NCBI GenBank assembly: GCA_032027145.1
Contig: JAVSMP010000001.1
Location: 2,981,116-3,045,115 of the forward strand
Source: Ignavibacterium sp.
GTDB lineage: Bacteria; Bacteroidota; Ignavibacteria; Ignavibacteriales; Ignavibacteriaceae
Length of the DNA stretch: 64,000 nt
Direction of reading: 5' to 3'
Made by a program: the position numbers and the translations under genes. The notes beneath the pieces were generated by a model. It did not search any database, was not told where the DNA came from, and worked only from the letters and a program-made list of their open reading frames with translations. Shown piece after piece: positions 8,336-16,923 of the stretch (positions are counted from its first letter, which is position 1; every line of letters starts with the position of its first letter).

Positions 8336-11300
8336 TTATTTTATCAGCATCATCTTTTTAACTGAATTATAAACTCCTGCTTCAATTCTGTAATAATAAA
8401 CTCCTGAAGAATACTTATCAGCTTTCCACTCAATCTGATGATATCCAGCATCATAATATTGATTTGCTAATGTTACAACCTTTTCTCCAATCGAGTTATA
8501 GATTGACAAATTAACATTACCCGAAACCGGCAGAGCAAATTTAATTGTTGTAACCGGATTAAACGGATTAGGATAATTCTGATCAAGACCAAATTCAAGA
8601 GGCAAGCCGACCTCAATTTCAATCTCATTAGAATATTTAAACTGACCGTCAAAATCAATTTGTTTTAGTCTGTAAATGTATTTTCCAACTGCAACATTCG
8701 CATCTGTATATGAATATGACCTCAACTCAGTAGTAGAACCTGAACCCGGAACAAACCCAATTCTTTCCCAGTTATCAAACAACTTCCTTTCAATTTCAAA
8801 ACCCTGATTATTAACTTCGGTTGCAGTTGTCCAGTTAAGCACAACATTTCCGTTAACAGCATTAGCTGCAAACGTTGTCAATTCAACCGGCACAGCAACT
8901 GTTCCACCGGAAAAACAAACAACTTTACCGTTCTTTGTTCCGGAAATCAATTCATTACTCGGGTTACCATCAATTGATGACATTGAGTTTACAGTATAAA
9001 CCCAATCACCCGGGAAAGAGTGCACAAATAATAATGAATCTCCTTTACCGCTGATACAATATAGATTACCATCGCGCGAACCGGCAATAACATCTTGAAA
9101 TCCATCATTATTTAAATCCGGAACAGAAGCAACACCAAATTGATAATCCATTGACCACGACCATAACAGCGAGCCATTTGCACCGCTAAGACAATTAAGT
9201 CCGTTGTTTGCAAAAGATGCAACAAGCACTTCCGGAATCTGATCGTTATTAATATCCTGAATTAGTGATATCTGAATCATACCAGCAGCGGAACCCAGCA
9301 TTGAAGTCCAAACAATATTTCCATTTGTACCATTGAGTCTATGAATTCTGTTAAAATACTCCGCTGCAATAACATCTGTACCGCCGCCTGGCAAAGGAAG
9401 TGCAAGCAATTCTTTTGGTTCATAGGCAATCATGTTACGGGTCCATAATGTTTGACCATTAGCTCCATTCAAAGCTCTGACAGAAAGATTTGAACCACCG
9501 TTATTTCCATATCCAATAATTACTTCTGGAATATTGTCCCCAGTAAAATCATCTACAGATATTATAGCTTTACCAAATGAAGGATTTGGTCCGGGATAAT
9601 AATGTTCCCAAATTATATTTCCATTGGTACCATTGAACAGGAATGCTCTTTTATAACCGGTTCCTTCCTGGTTTCCATCTGCAATTGCCAGAACATCAAC
9701 AACACCATCATTATTAAAATCTCTCTGAACATCAACAGCTCCAAAATCTCCGAGACTCCAATTAATTTCATCACCGAATTGCCAAATGATCTGACCATTA
9801 GTGCCATCCAAAGCATAAACATGCTCATTTCCACCGCCGGTTGCAATTACAACATCATTATAACCATCTCCATTCAGATCCTGTGCAATCTGTATTGCCT
9901 CCTGAACTCCATATTCAAAATTCTGACCAATAGAACCTGCATTACTATTTGAAATAAATGTTGTAAAAACCCAAAGAGGATAAGAATTTCCTGAAGCTGC
10001 TCCATCAAGACACATTGTCCAATAATTTTCTGTAGAAACTATAACTTCCGGAATCCCATCACCGGTTATATCGTTAATTGGTTTTAATCCTTCTACTCTT
10101 GGTTCAGCGCTTGCTGATCCCGGATGTAAAGGTATCTGATATTGCCAGAAAGGAAAACCATAACTGTATTGATTAAAATATCCGCTACCCTGCATAAAAA
10201 TTTTAGCAACCGGAGTTGTCAGATCGTTGCTTGAAATTTTAAGTGTATCGAAATATGATCCGGCTTGTTTCGGATAGAAAAATACGGTCAGTTGAACTGT
10301 ATCGGCTGTATAAATCTGAAATGGAATAGCTGGTGAATTGTAAGTGAATTCAGGCAGATTAAAATGAAGGTCTGAAATCTCTAATGTCTGTTCCCCCATA
10401 TTAAATAATTCAAAATTCCAGTAAACAATTCCTTCGCTTCCAACCCAAACATTTCCAAAATTAAATGAAGTAGAAGACAGCCCTATTCTTGCCCCATCTA
10501 AAACACCCTGTCCAATAAGATTAACATTTAAAACCGGGGTAATCGGATCATTATTATAAATTTTAATACTTCCCTGATAGAAAGCATAATTTGAAGGATT
10601 AAAATTAACAGTAACCGTTTGAGAATTACCTGGGGCTATATTGATAGGAAAACTAAGAGCGTTATAAGAAAAACCGCTGCCCGAAATTATAATTGAATCA
10701 ATAGTTAATACAGCACTGCCGTTACTAAACAGGTTTAAACCGTAATTAGATGTATTACTGACTGAGGTATTTGGGAATCCAATGGTTGTAGTGGGAACAA
10801 ATATACCCGGTGTTCCCCCGCCACCAATATCATACTTAAATAACTTTCTTCCAGAACCAGCACCAACCGGTTCGGCAAGCAGCCAAAAATAAGTGCCATC
10901 CCATGCAAGTCCGCGTGGATTTTGTCTTATTCCAGGAGTTTCAGGAACATGAAATGAAAACAGTTCATTTTTTGTGTTCAAATCAATTGCATAGATTTTT
11001 TCATCATCTCCCTGAAATCCATCCATTACATAAAAAAGTGTATCACCCTTAACAGTGATTCCTTGCGGTTGTAATCCAACTACCTGAATTGTATCTACAA
11101 TTGCTCTTGTAGTTACATTAATTTTATATAATGCGGCAAGGGCATCCGGATAATAAATAGAAATCCAAAGACCAGTTCCATCCCAGGCTGCACCGCCAAC
11201 ATAAGCACCGCTGCTGCCGAAAAACTCTTTGGTCGATATTGAATCAATAACAACACCGCCTGTTGATAATTTTTGTAAATCACAGTAAGCAGTTTTTCTT

Positions 11301-11596
11301 TCAACATACCAAAAATTAGTTCCGTCGAAAGCAAGTCCCTGAGATTCTTTAATCCAGCTAGGAGTAAAGTTTAAAAAATCAACCTGCACTCCGCTGCTGT
11401 TTACGGCATTAATTAAATGTTTGCCTGCAGTAGATGAATTAGAACTAATCCAATACTTTCCGGAATTATATACTAATCCGTAACCATAATCATAGAAAGT
11501 ACCGGCTGGCAGATTAATTGTTTCTAAGAGAGTCTGTGGATAATTAAGAAATGAAATGGACACAAGAAGGAAAATAAAAAGTATAGGCTTTCTCAT
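8336..11596 (-). CDS. large secreted repeat protein with type IX secretion sorting domain
   Basis: A 1086-residue extracellular protein. Signal peptide at residues 1-20 (LFIFLLVSISFLNYPQT). Residues about 25-255 look like a propeller with GLAWDGTYFWLL-type blades. About 265-470 holds two Ig-like choice-of-anchor repeats (PNTSVSNTSNYGLNLFSNG; SSTSFNFGNVWVG). About 500-890 carries FG-GAP/PQQ-like repeats with Ca-binding DxNxDG (DLNGDGYNDVV, DFNNDGVVDVL). A fibronectin-like stretch precedes the C-terminal sorting domain (YPNPFNPVTTIKFALP..SGVYYYRIEAG..KKMMLIK). Probably exported by the type IX system and attached to, or released from, the cell surface. The substrate is unknown. Confidence 0.88.
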   Translation of the reverse strand: MRKPILFIFLLVSISFLNYPQTLLETINLPAGTFYDYGYGLVYNSGKYWISSNSSTAGKHLINAVNSSGVQVDFLNFTPSWIKESQGLAFDGTNFWYVERKTAYCDLQKLSTGGVVIDSISTKEFFGSSGAYVGGAAWDGTGLWISIYYPDALAALYKINVTTRAIVDTIQVVGLQPQGITVKGDTLFYVMDGFQGDDEKIYAIDLNTKNELFSFHVPETPGIRQNPRGLAWDGTYFWLLAEPVGAGSGRKLFKYDIGGGGTPGIFVPTTTIGFPNTSVSNTSNYGLNLFSNGSAVLTIDSIIISGSGFSYNALSFPINIAPGNSQTVTVNFNPSNYAFYQGSIKIYNNDPITPVLNVNLIGQGVLDGARIGLSSTSFNFGNVWVGSEGIVYWNFELFNMGEQTLEISDLHFNLPEFTYNSPAIPFQIYTADTVQLTVFFYPKQAGSYFDTLKISSNDLTTPVAKIFMQGSGYFNQYSYGFPFWQYQIPLHPGSASAEPRVEGLKPINDITGDGIPEVIVSTENYWTMCLDGAASGNSYPLWVFTTFISNSNAGSIGQNFEYGVQEAIQIAQDLNGDGYNDVVIATGGGNEHVYALDGTNGQIIWQFGDEINWSLGDFGAVDVQRDFNNDGVVDVLAIADGNQEGTGYKRAFLFNGTNGNIIWEHYYPGPNPSFGKAIISVDDFTGDNIPEVIIGYGNNGGSNLSVRALNGANGQTLWTRNMIAYEPKELLALPLPGGGTDVIAAEYFNRIHRLNGTNGNIVWTSMLGSAAGMIQISLIQDINNDQIPEVLVASFANNGLNCLSGANGSLLWSWSMDYQFGVASVPDLNNDGFQDVIAGSRDGNLYCISGKGDSLLFVHSFPGDWVYTVNSMSSIDGNPSNELISGTKNGKVVCFSGGTVAVPVELTTFAANAVNGNVVLNWTTATEVNNQGFEIERKLFDNWERIGFVPGSGSTTELRSYSYTDANVAVGKYIYRLKQIDFDGQFKYSNEIEIEVGLPLEFGLDQNYPNPFNPVTTIKFALPVSGNVNLSIYNSIGEKVVTLANQYYDAGYHQIEWKADKYSSGVYYYRIEAGVYNSVKKMMLIK

Positions 11597-11641
11597 AGCA
11601 AACCTCGTAAATATTATTTGTTGAATAGTTTTTTTTAAAAA

Positions 11642-12052
11642 CTAATTTTTCTTCGGATTAAGTTTCCTCCACTCTTTAATATATTCGGCTATGTCCACAG
11701 TCGAAGCACCCGGTGTAAATAATTGACCAACACCCATTTCCTTAAGTTTGGCAATATCTTCTTCAGGAATAATCCCGCCACCGGTTAATAATATATCATC
11801 CAATCCTTTTTCTTTCAGCAGATTCAAAATTTTTGGAAATATAGTCATGTGAGCGCCAGATAATATACTTATTCCAATAACATCAGCATCTTCCTGCAAT
11901 GCTGCTTCAACAATCATCTCAGGTGTCTGTCTTAATCCGGTATAAATAACTTCCATCCCTGCATCACGTAAAGCAGCAGCGATAACTTTTGCACCGCGAT
12001 CGTGACCATCTAAACCGGATTTTGCAACTATAACCCTGATTTTATTATTCAT
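11642..12052 (-). CDS. methylmalonyl-CoA mutase cobalamin-binding subunit (stand-alone B12 domain)
   Basis: A 136-residue free-standing B12-binding domain. The DxHxxG motif is seen as [10 protein letters not shown] near residue 15, followed by [11 protein letters not shown] and [13 protein letters not shown], as in the C-terminal domain of methylmalonyl-CoA mutase. It should bind adenosylcobalamin and pair with a separate catalytic subunit, which is not in this window. It overlaps the HIT gene by eight bases, so the two are translationally coupled. A related acyl-CoA mutase subunit (for example isobutyryl-CoA mutase) is possible. Confidence 0.88.
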   Translation of the reverse strand: MNNKIRVIVAKSGLDGHDRGAKVIAAALRDAGMEVIYTGLRQTPEMIVEAALQEDADVIGISILSGAHMTIFPKILNLLKEKGLDDILLTGGGIIPEEDIAKLKEMGVGQLFTPGASTVDIAEYIKEWRKLNPKKN

Positions 12053-12476
12053 TCAGTAAGTCCTTATATTTTTGTACCGATTCCCGTATCATATCTCCAT
12101 ATTTTCCAATTTCATCATCTTTATACTGCACTGTTCTATACCTCATATGACCATCATTTTCAAAACGAGGAATTATATGATAATGAAAATGGAAAACTGA
12201 CTGACCGGCGCTTACTCCATTATTGGATATAATATTAAAACCATCTGCTTTAACAGCACGTTTTACCACACCGGCAAGATATTGTGTAAGCTTGGTCAAT
12301 CCGTAAAGCTCTTCTGTTTTTATCGTTAAAAAATTATCAAAATGATTTTTCGGCATTACTAAAGTATGACCAAAGTTTACGGGATTAATATCAAGAAAGG
12401 CAATAAATTTTTCATTCTCAAAGATTATTTCTGCATCAGCTTCCTTTGATATAATATCACAGAAAATACAATCCAT
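12045..12476 (-). CDS. HIT family hydrolase
   Basis: A 143-residue histidine-triad protein. The [11 protein letters not shown]-terminus (zinc Cys pair) and the catalytic triad [12 protein letters not shown] near residue 105 are clear. Family members hydrolyse nucleoside phosphoramidates or dinucleoside polyphosphates. The length is normal. Transcribed ahead of, and overlapping, the B12-domain gene. The physiological substrate cannot be read from the sequence. Confidence 0.92.
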   Translation of the reverse strand: MDCIFCDIISKEADAEIIFENEKFIAFLDINPVNFGHTLVMPKNHFDNFLTIKTEELYGLTKLTQYLAGVVKRAVKADGFNIISNNGVSAGQSVFHFHYHIIPRFENDGHMRYRTVQYKDDEIGKYGDMIRESVQKYKDLLNE

Positions 12477-12577
12477 ATTATTCTTTCAAAGATTACTTAC
12501 AAAGATTACTAATTTCATTTTTCAAAAATAAATTATAAATAACTTAAGAATAATTCACTTAAAGTTCATTAATAAAT

Positions 12578-13546
12578 TTATAAATTCACACTATTAAGAT
12601 ACTCTTTTGTTCTTGCAAAAACTGCAAACAGCCCGCCTGTATGAACAAAAATATTTTTCTTCCCTTTACCAGATTTAATATATTTTTCATAGTAAGCTGT
12701 AAATGCTTTACCTGTATATGCCGGATCGAGTAATATCCCAGATTCAAGTGCAAATTTTCTTAGTAGTTTTAATTTTGTCTCAGAAATCCTTTTATACCCT
12801 TCCTTTGAATAACCGCTTACTACTACAAGATTATCCGGATTTATTTTACAATCAAGTTTATAATCAAGGATACAGCCTTCTGCAAGCTGCAGAATATGCT
12901 TTTCCATTTCCTTCTTTGACATCAAAACATGCACAGCAACAATTTTTATATTAAGTTTATTTAATGCAGCACCGACCAGCATACCTGCGGCTGTTCCACC
13001 TGAACCGCAAGCAGCAACAATTGAATCAATTTTTTTAAGATCCACTTGCTCTTTAAGTTCATTAATAAAATTGATGTAGCCCCAGATTCCAAGTGTAGTA
13101 GAACCGCCTCCGGGAAATACATAAGCATTCTTTCCTTTTTTAAGCAGCTCCATTCTTTGCTTAAACATTATATCATTAACATTTTCATATTCTTTTTCAG
13201 AAAAGAATTCAACATCAGCGCCAAATATTTTATCAAGAAAAAAATTTCCATTTGGTGATTTGGAGTCTTTTCCCCAAAGAAATAATTTTGTCTTAAGTCC
13301 GATTTTCCGGGCGGCTATTACTGTCGCTCTTGCGTGATTAGACTGATCACCGCCTGAGGTGAATATGATATCAGCTTTTTGATGCTTTGCGTCAGCAAGT
13401 AAGTATTCCAGTTTTCTTATCTTGTTTCCGGATAATTCACAGCCTGTAAGATCATCGCGTTTAAGCAGTAAAGATTTTCCGGCAAATTTAATTTCTTCTA
13501 ACGGAGTAGGAATATTTGCGAGTTGTATTTTTTTGGGTGTTATCAT
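12578..13546 (-). CDS. PLP-dependent D-cysteine desulfhydrase / ACC deaminase family enzyme
   Basis: A 322-residue fold-type II PLP enzyme. The lysine that binds PLP lies in SGNKIRKLEYLLADA near residue 43. The substrate loop is TSGGDQSNHARATVIAAR, and the phosphate-binding loop is AACGSGGTAAGM near residue 180. The family includes D-cysteine desulfhydrase (D-cysteine to pyruvate, H2S, NH3) and 1-aminocyclopropane-1-carboxylate deaminase; sequence inspection alone does not separate them, though desulfhydrase is the likelier role outside plant-associated bacteria. It overlaps kdsB by four bases (coupled). Confidence 0.85.
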   Translation of the reverse strand: MITPKKIQLANIPTPLEEIKFAGKSLLLKRDDLTGCELSGNKIRKLEYLLADAKHQKADIIFTSGGDQSNHARATVIAARKIGLKTKLFLWGKDSKSPNGNFFLDKIFGADVEFFSEKEYENVNDIMFKQRMELLKKGKNAYVFPGGGSTTLGIWGYINFINELKEQVDLKKIDSIVAACGSGGTAAGMLVGAALNKLNIKIVAVHVLMSKKEMEKHILQLAEGCILDYKLDCKINPDNLVVVSGYSKEGYKRISETKLKLLRKFALESGILLDPAYTGKAFTAYYEKYIKSGKGKKNIFVHTGGLFAVFARTKEYLNSVNL

Positions 13547-14346
13547 TTTGCTAACTCAATCTTTTTAAGTTTAGAATAAATTTTTCTTGCTTTTTCAAGG
13601 TCTTCAGGTGTATCTACAGAAAAGCTGTCAAATTCTGTTTCAACAATTTTTATTTTAAAACCGTTTTCCAGCATTCTTAACTGCTCAAGTTTTTCCAATT
13701 GTTCAAGGTCTGTCGGCTCAAGCTTAGTAAACTTAATCAAGAATTCTTTTCTGTAAACATATAAACCAATGTGTTTATAAATATCAGCACTCTCAAGAAT
13801 CTCTTTCGGATTTTCCGCATCACGTACAAAAGGTATTGGTGAGCGGGAGAAATACAGAGCAAAGTTTTTATAATCAAATACAACTTTAACAACAGATGGT
13901 GATTCAAGTTCTTCAACCTTATCAATCAATCTTACTAAAGTTGAAACATTAACTTCAGGATCAAATAAAAGCGGTTCAATTGCCTGATCTATCATCATAC
14001 CGCTGATAAAAGGCTCATCGCCCTGAATGTTAACAATTATATCGGCTCTTGGAAACTCCTTTGCAGCAATTGCAATTCTGTCCGAACCGGTAGGACAATC
14101 CTTTGGAGTCATTATCACCGATGCGCCAAATTTTTTGGCTGTTTTAGCTACTTGCTCATCATCAACTGCTATAACTATTTTATTAACCAGTTTGGATTTG
14201 CATGCACCTTCATAAGTATGCTGTAAAAGTGATTTGCCGCCTATATCTGCAAGCGGTTTTCCCAACAATCTTGTTGATGCAAATCTTGCAGGTATTACTC
14301 CAAGAACAAACGGACTGTTTTTTTTTGGTTTCCCCTTCTTTGCCAT
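13543..14346 (-). CDS. kdsB: 3-deoxy-manno-octulosonate cytidylyltransferase
   Basis: A 267-residue CMP-KDO synthetase (KDO + CTP to CMP-KDO), the activation step for lipopolysaccharide inner core. Seen: the nucleotide-binding GVIPARFASTRLLGKPLADIGGKSLLQHTY, the ATDDxR-like VDDEQV, CPTGSDRIA, NIQGDEPF and YKHIGLYVYRKEFL. A lysine-rich N-terminal tail (MAKKGKPKKNS) precedes the domain. Its presence implies a Gram-negative outer membrane with LPS. It is placed between gatC and the PLP enzyme with tight overlaps, so all are in one operon. Confidence 0.94.
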   Translation of the reverse strand: MAKKGKPKKNSPFVLGVIPARFASTRLLGKPLADIGGKSLLQHTYEGACKSKLVNKIVIAVDDEQVAKTAKKFGASVIMTPKDCPTGSDRIAIAAKEFPRADIIVNIQGDEPFISGMMIDQAIEPLLFDPEVNVSTLVRLIDKVEELESPSVVKVVFDYKNFALYFSRSPIPFVRDAENPKEILESADIYKHIGLYVYRKEFLIKFTKLEPTDLEQLEKLEQLRMLENGFKIKIVETEFDSFSVDTPEDLEKARKIYSKLKKIELAK

Positions 14347-14639
14347 TATTTATCACCAATAACTTTTGGAACTTTAAAATGCTGATCAGTTTTATCAGGA
14401 GAATTTTTTAATGCTTCTTCAACCGAAACGGATTCTTTTAATTTATCTTCCCGAAATATATTTACTTGTTCAACCGGATGCGAAAGCGGCTTGATATTTT
14501 CTGTATCAAGCTCATTAAGTTTATCCATATAAGCTAAAATCTCATTCATTTGAATTGTAAAACTTTGCATTTCTTCGTCTGTAAATTTCAGTTTAGCAAG
14601 TGATGCAATTTCTTCAACATCTTTTTTTGTAACAGACAT
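14346..14639 (-). CDS. gatC: Asp-tRNA(Asn)/Glu-tRNA(Gln) amidotransferase subunit C
   Basis: A 97-residue GatC. The family pattern is clear: VEEIASLAKLKFTDEEM, then LAYMDKLNELDTENIKPLSHP, and the C-terminal FKVPKVIGDK. It stabilises the GatA-GatB complex that makes Gln-tRNA(Gln) or Asn-tRNA(Asn) by transamidation, which the organism needs if it lacks GlnRS or AsnRS. gatA and gatB are not adjacent. The stop and start codons abut or overlap kdsB and the acyltransferase gene by one base each. Confidence 0.92.
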   Translation of the reverse strand: MSVTKKDVEEIASLAKLKFTDEEMQSFTIQMNEILAYMDKLNELDTENIKPLSHPVEQVNIFREDKLKESVSVEEALKNSPDKTDQHFKVPKVIGDK

Positions 14640-15349
14640 TAGTTTATTTCTTTCTGATTACTGATAATTATTTTTCTTACTTTTTCCATCAATTCAATTT
14701 CATCTGGTTTGGATTTTATGTTATCAGTTGAAATCGGTTTATCAAAGTGCATATAGATAGTTCCGCTTTTTAGTTTAAATGTTCCTTTAGGCATAATTTT
14801 ATCCGTACCATTTATTGTAATCGGAACAATAGGATATCCGCTGTGTGCGGCAAGATAAAACGCACCACGCTTAAAACTTTGCACTTCACCGGTTTTACTT
14901 CTTGTACCCTCAGGAAAAACTAAAATGGAAATCTTTTTTTTATCCATAATCCATTTTGCACGCTGCAGACTTTTCATTGCAGCCTGAGGATCTTTTCTAT
15001 CAACAACTACATAAGGTCCTAGATACAATTGCCATCCAAAAAAAGGAATGCGGGCAAGTTCTTTCTTAAATATCATACTCATTCTGTTAGGTACACCCCA
15101 TTGTAAAGCAGTAATATCAAGCTGACTTGAATGATTGGAAGCGAAAACATATACTGCTTTGCGGTCAATGTTTTCAAGTCCGGTCATCTTTACTTTAACA
15201 CCAGAAATCAATAATACACCAAAGGGAAAATATTTTGCAAGGTAGTGATATAGAGTAAATGTACGGTCAACTGCAATAAAAATCAGAGCTAAAATTGAAC
15301 AGATAAAAGTATGAATAATTATAAAAAATATTTTAATATAAGTTATCAA
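14639..15349 (-). CDS. plsC: 1-acyl-sn-glycerol-3-phosphate acyltransferase
   Basis: A 236-residue membrane acyltransferase that makes phosphatidic acid from lysophosphatidic acid. The N-terminal membrane helix covers residues about 5-28. The catalytic HX4D motif is in SNHSSQLDITALQWG near residue 73, followed by the FPEGTRSK motif near residue 144 and PIVPITINGTDKI. Length is typical of PlsC. Its start overlaps the M48 peptidase stop by four bases. Confidence 0.88.
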   Translation of the reverse strand: MITYIKIFFIIIHTFICSILALIFIAVDRTFTLYHYLAKYFPFGVLLISGVKVKMTGLENIDRKAVYVFASNHSSQLDITALQWGVPNRMSMIFKKELARIPFFGWQLYLGPYVVVDRKDPQAAMKSLQRAKWIMDKKKISILVFPEGTRSKTGEVQSFKRGAFYLAAHSGYPIVPITINGTDKIMPKGTFKLKSGTIYMHFDKPISTDNIKSKPDEIELMEKVRKIIISNQKEIN

Positions 15350-16488
15350 TCTTCCACCTCTGCAGGCTGTTCTTTTTTTAACTCAATAATTCCTTTTGCT
15401 TCAGCAAATTTTTCCAAAGCATTAATTCTGTTTTTAACAGAAGGATGGGAATAAAAAAACCATTCAACAAACGGATGAGGCTGACGATCACCAAGATTTT
15501 GATCTGTAAGTTTATTTAATGTACTTATAAAACTATCCGGCTTCAAAGTTGATTCAACTGCATATCTGTCAGCTTCAAACTCATATTTTCTTGAAAGGAT
15601 ATTTGAGATTGGTGTTTGAATCAAACCTACAAGCATCGCCCATAAACTTAAAACCGGCAATGCAGCAATTTGTAATATGCTGTTAAAATCAAACCAGCTA
15701 AGCGAATGCTTGTATAAAAGTGAAATAATAAAAAATGTTAAAAAACTTGCAGCGGTACCGAATAAAATATTCTTTTGAATATGCTTATGTTTATAATGAC
15801 CTAGTTCGTGTGCAATAACCGTTTCTATTTCATCTTTAGAATAATCGTTAAGTAAAGTATCGCCAAGAATAATCCGTTTTGTTTTTCCTAATCCTGTAAA
15901 AGCGGCATTAGCTTTTTTTGTATTCTTGCTCATATTAAAAGAAAAAACATTCTGAACAGTTATACCCGCTCCTTTAGCAAGTTTTGTAATTCTAGTTTTT
16001 AATTCATCATCATTCAAAGGAATGATTTTATAAAATATCGGCATGATAAGTATCGGGAAAATCTGTGCCAGCACAACTGAAATTAAAAACATAGCAGAAG
16101 CAAAAACCAGCCACCATAAATCTTCAAACTGATTTAAGACAAAAAAGAAAAGCAATAATACGGGAACACCAATCACCAATCCAACAATCATTGATTTCAG
16201 ATTCTCCACAACATATTTCTTAAATGTCTGGTTGGATAAATTGTATTTATGCTCAAGATAAAAACCTGTGTAAAAGTTTACAGGTGCAAAAAGAACGGAA
16301 GAAATAACTCCGATTGCAAACACATAAAGAATAAAGACAAAGTAATTATCTTGTGTATAACTGCGAATAAATTCTTCTAATCTGAAACTATACCCGAGTA
16401 GTACAAACATAAATAACAGAATAAAACTAACAATACCTTTGGTAATTCCGATAAAGAGCTTAGTATTATTGTATTTTTTTGAATCCAT
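15346..16488 (-). CDS. M48 family membrane metallopeptidase (CAAX prenyl protease/Ste24-like)
   Basis: A polytopic zinc protease of about 380 residues. HEXXH is seen as VIAHELGHYKHKH (residue about 232), and the third ligand Glu is in RKYEFEADRYA. At least six hydrophobic helices surround it. Length and topology match Ste24-like CAAX proteases rather than the shorter HtpX. Probable role: membrane protein quality control. The start is placed at MDSKKYN (16488); an in-frame ATG at 16503 would add five residues. It heads the operon running down to the B12-domain gene. Confidence 0.85.
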   Translation of the reverse strand: MDSKKYNNTKLFIGITKGIVSFILLFMFVLLGYSFRLEEFIRSYTQDNYFVFILYVFAIGVISSVLFAPVNFYTGFYLEHKYNLSNQTFKKYVVENLKSMIVGLVIGVPVLLLFFFVLNQFEDLWWLVFASAMFLISVVLAQIFPILIMPIFYKIIPLNDDELKTRITKLAKGAGITVQNVFSFNMSKNTKKANAAFTGLGKTKRIILGDTLLNDYSKDEIETVIAHELGHYKHKHIQKNILFGTAASFLTFFIISLLYKHSLSWFDFNSILQIAALPVLSLWAMLVGLIQTPISNILSRKYEFEADRYAVESTLKPDSFISTLNKLTDQNLGDRQPHPFVEWFFYSHPSVKNRINALEKFAEAKGIIELKKEQPAEVED

Positions 16489-16588
16489 ACAGATAAAATA
16501 CAAACTCGTGTTATCTCAATCAATTTATACAAAATGATTGTACTAATAAACTTATCACTTCGTAGTCACTTAGAATTAACCATCTAAA

Positions 16589-16742
16589 AAAATACGTCAG
16601 TCTAAGCCTGTCGAAGACGAACATAACACAAATCTTTATCACACTTCAATAGATTCAGTGTAATAAAGTATTATTAACTTTTAAAACAATTAGAAGATTC
16701 AGATAAGCACAGCCGAGGCGGGACAAGTGGTTCGATTAAAAG
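16589..16742. repeat. left copy of the 154-bp direct repeat bounding the CRISPR-Cas island
   Basis: Positions 16589-16742 match 34154-34308 with seven substitutions and one indel by eye. The copy contains a palindromic motif (AAGCCTGTCGAAGACGAAC), an AT-rich middle, and ends with part of palindrome A plus the last 14 bp of a CRISPR repeat. The right copy is in the same orientation about 17.6 kb away. This end is the trailer side of the array. Confidence 0.85.
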
Positions 16743-16795
16743 AGTAGCCCTCATCCTAACCTTCTCCCTAAGGGAGAAGGTCTCAATCCCATTAT

Positions 16796-16816
16796 CCCGC
16801 CAGGGCGGGACAAGTC
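16796..16816. repeat. palindrome A inside a CRISPR repeat (first of 13)
   Basis: A 20-bp insert CCCGCCAGGGCGGGACAAGT (21 bp with a final C in eight copies) sits between ATTAT and GGTT of the repeat. The arms TCCCGCC/GGCGGGA are perfect around a variable central dinucleotide (AG, AA or GG). Other copies: 16936-16956, 17076-17095, 17161-17180, 17449-17468, 17535-17555, 17686-17706, 17972-17992, 18112-18132, 18517-18536, 18803-18822, 18890-18910, 19030-19050. Every copy is at the same repeat position; none is in a spacer. Partial copies end the two island-flanking repeats. Confidence 0.92.
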
Positions 16817-16872
16817 GGTTCGATTAAAAGCAAAGAAAAATAAACACAATATCAAACTATATCAAAAGGTCT

Positions 16873-16923
16873 TCGAAGTGGCTTTAGCCACGAAGATCCC
16901 GATAGGCGCCAGCCGTATCGGGA
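16873..16923. repeat. palindrome B inside a CRISPR repeat (first of 5)
   Basis: A 51-bp insert between GTCT and CAATTCC of the repeat. It holds two stem-loops: CTTCGAAGTGGC..GCCACGAAG and TCCCGATA..TATCGGGA. Other copies: 17013-17063, 18049-18099, 18189-18239, 18967-19017. On the crRNA strand it falls inside the 8-nt tag (ATTG|AGAC). In all five cases the spacer to its left is the same 38-bp sequence. Confidence 0.92.

Noticed and set aside
12480-12515. Tandem AAAGATTACTTAC motif before the HIT gene
   Set aside because: Only two short copies; probably slippage in AT-rich DNA, with no sign of an operator.
16780-16830. Palindrome A as a short spacer between half repeats
   Set aside because: It is nearly identical in 13 places, always 20-21 bp against 35-38 bp for spacers, and sits inside an otherwise contiguous repeat.
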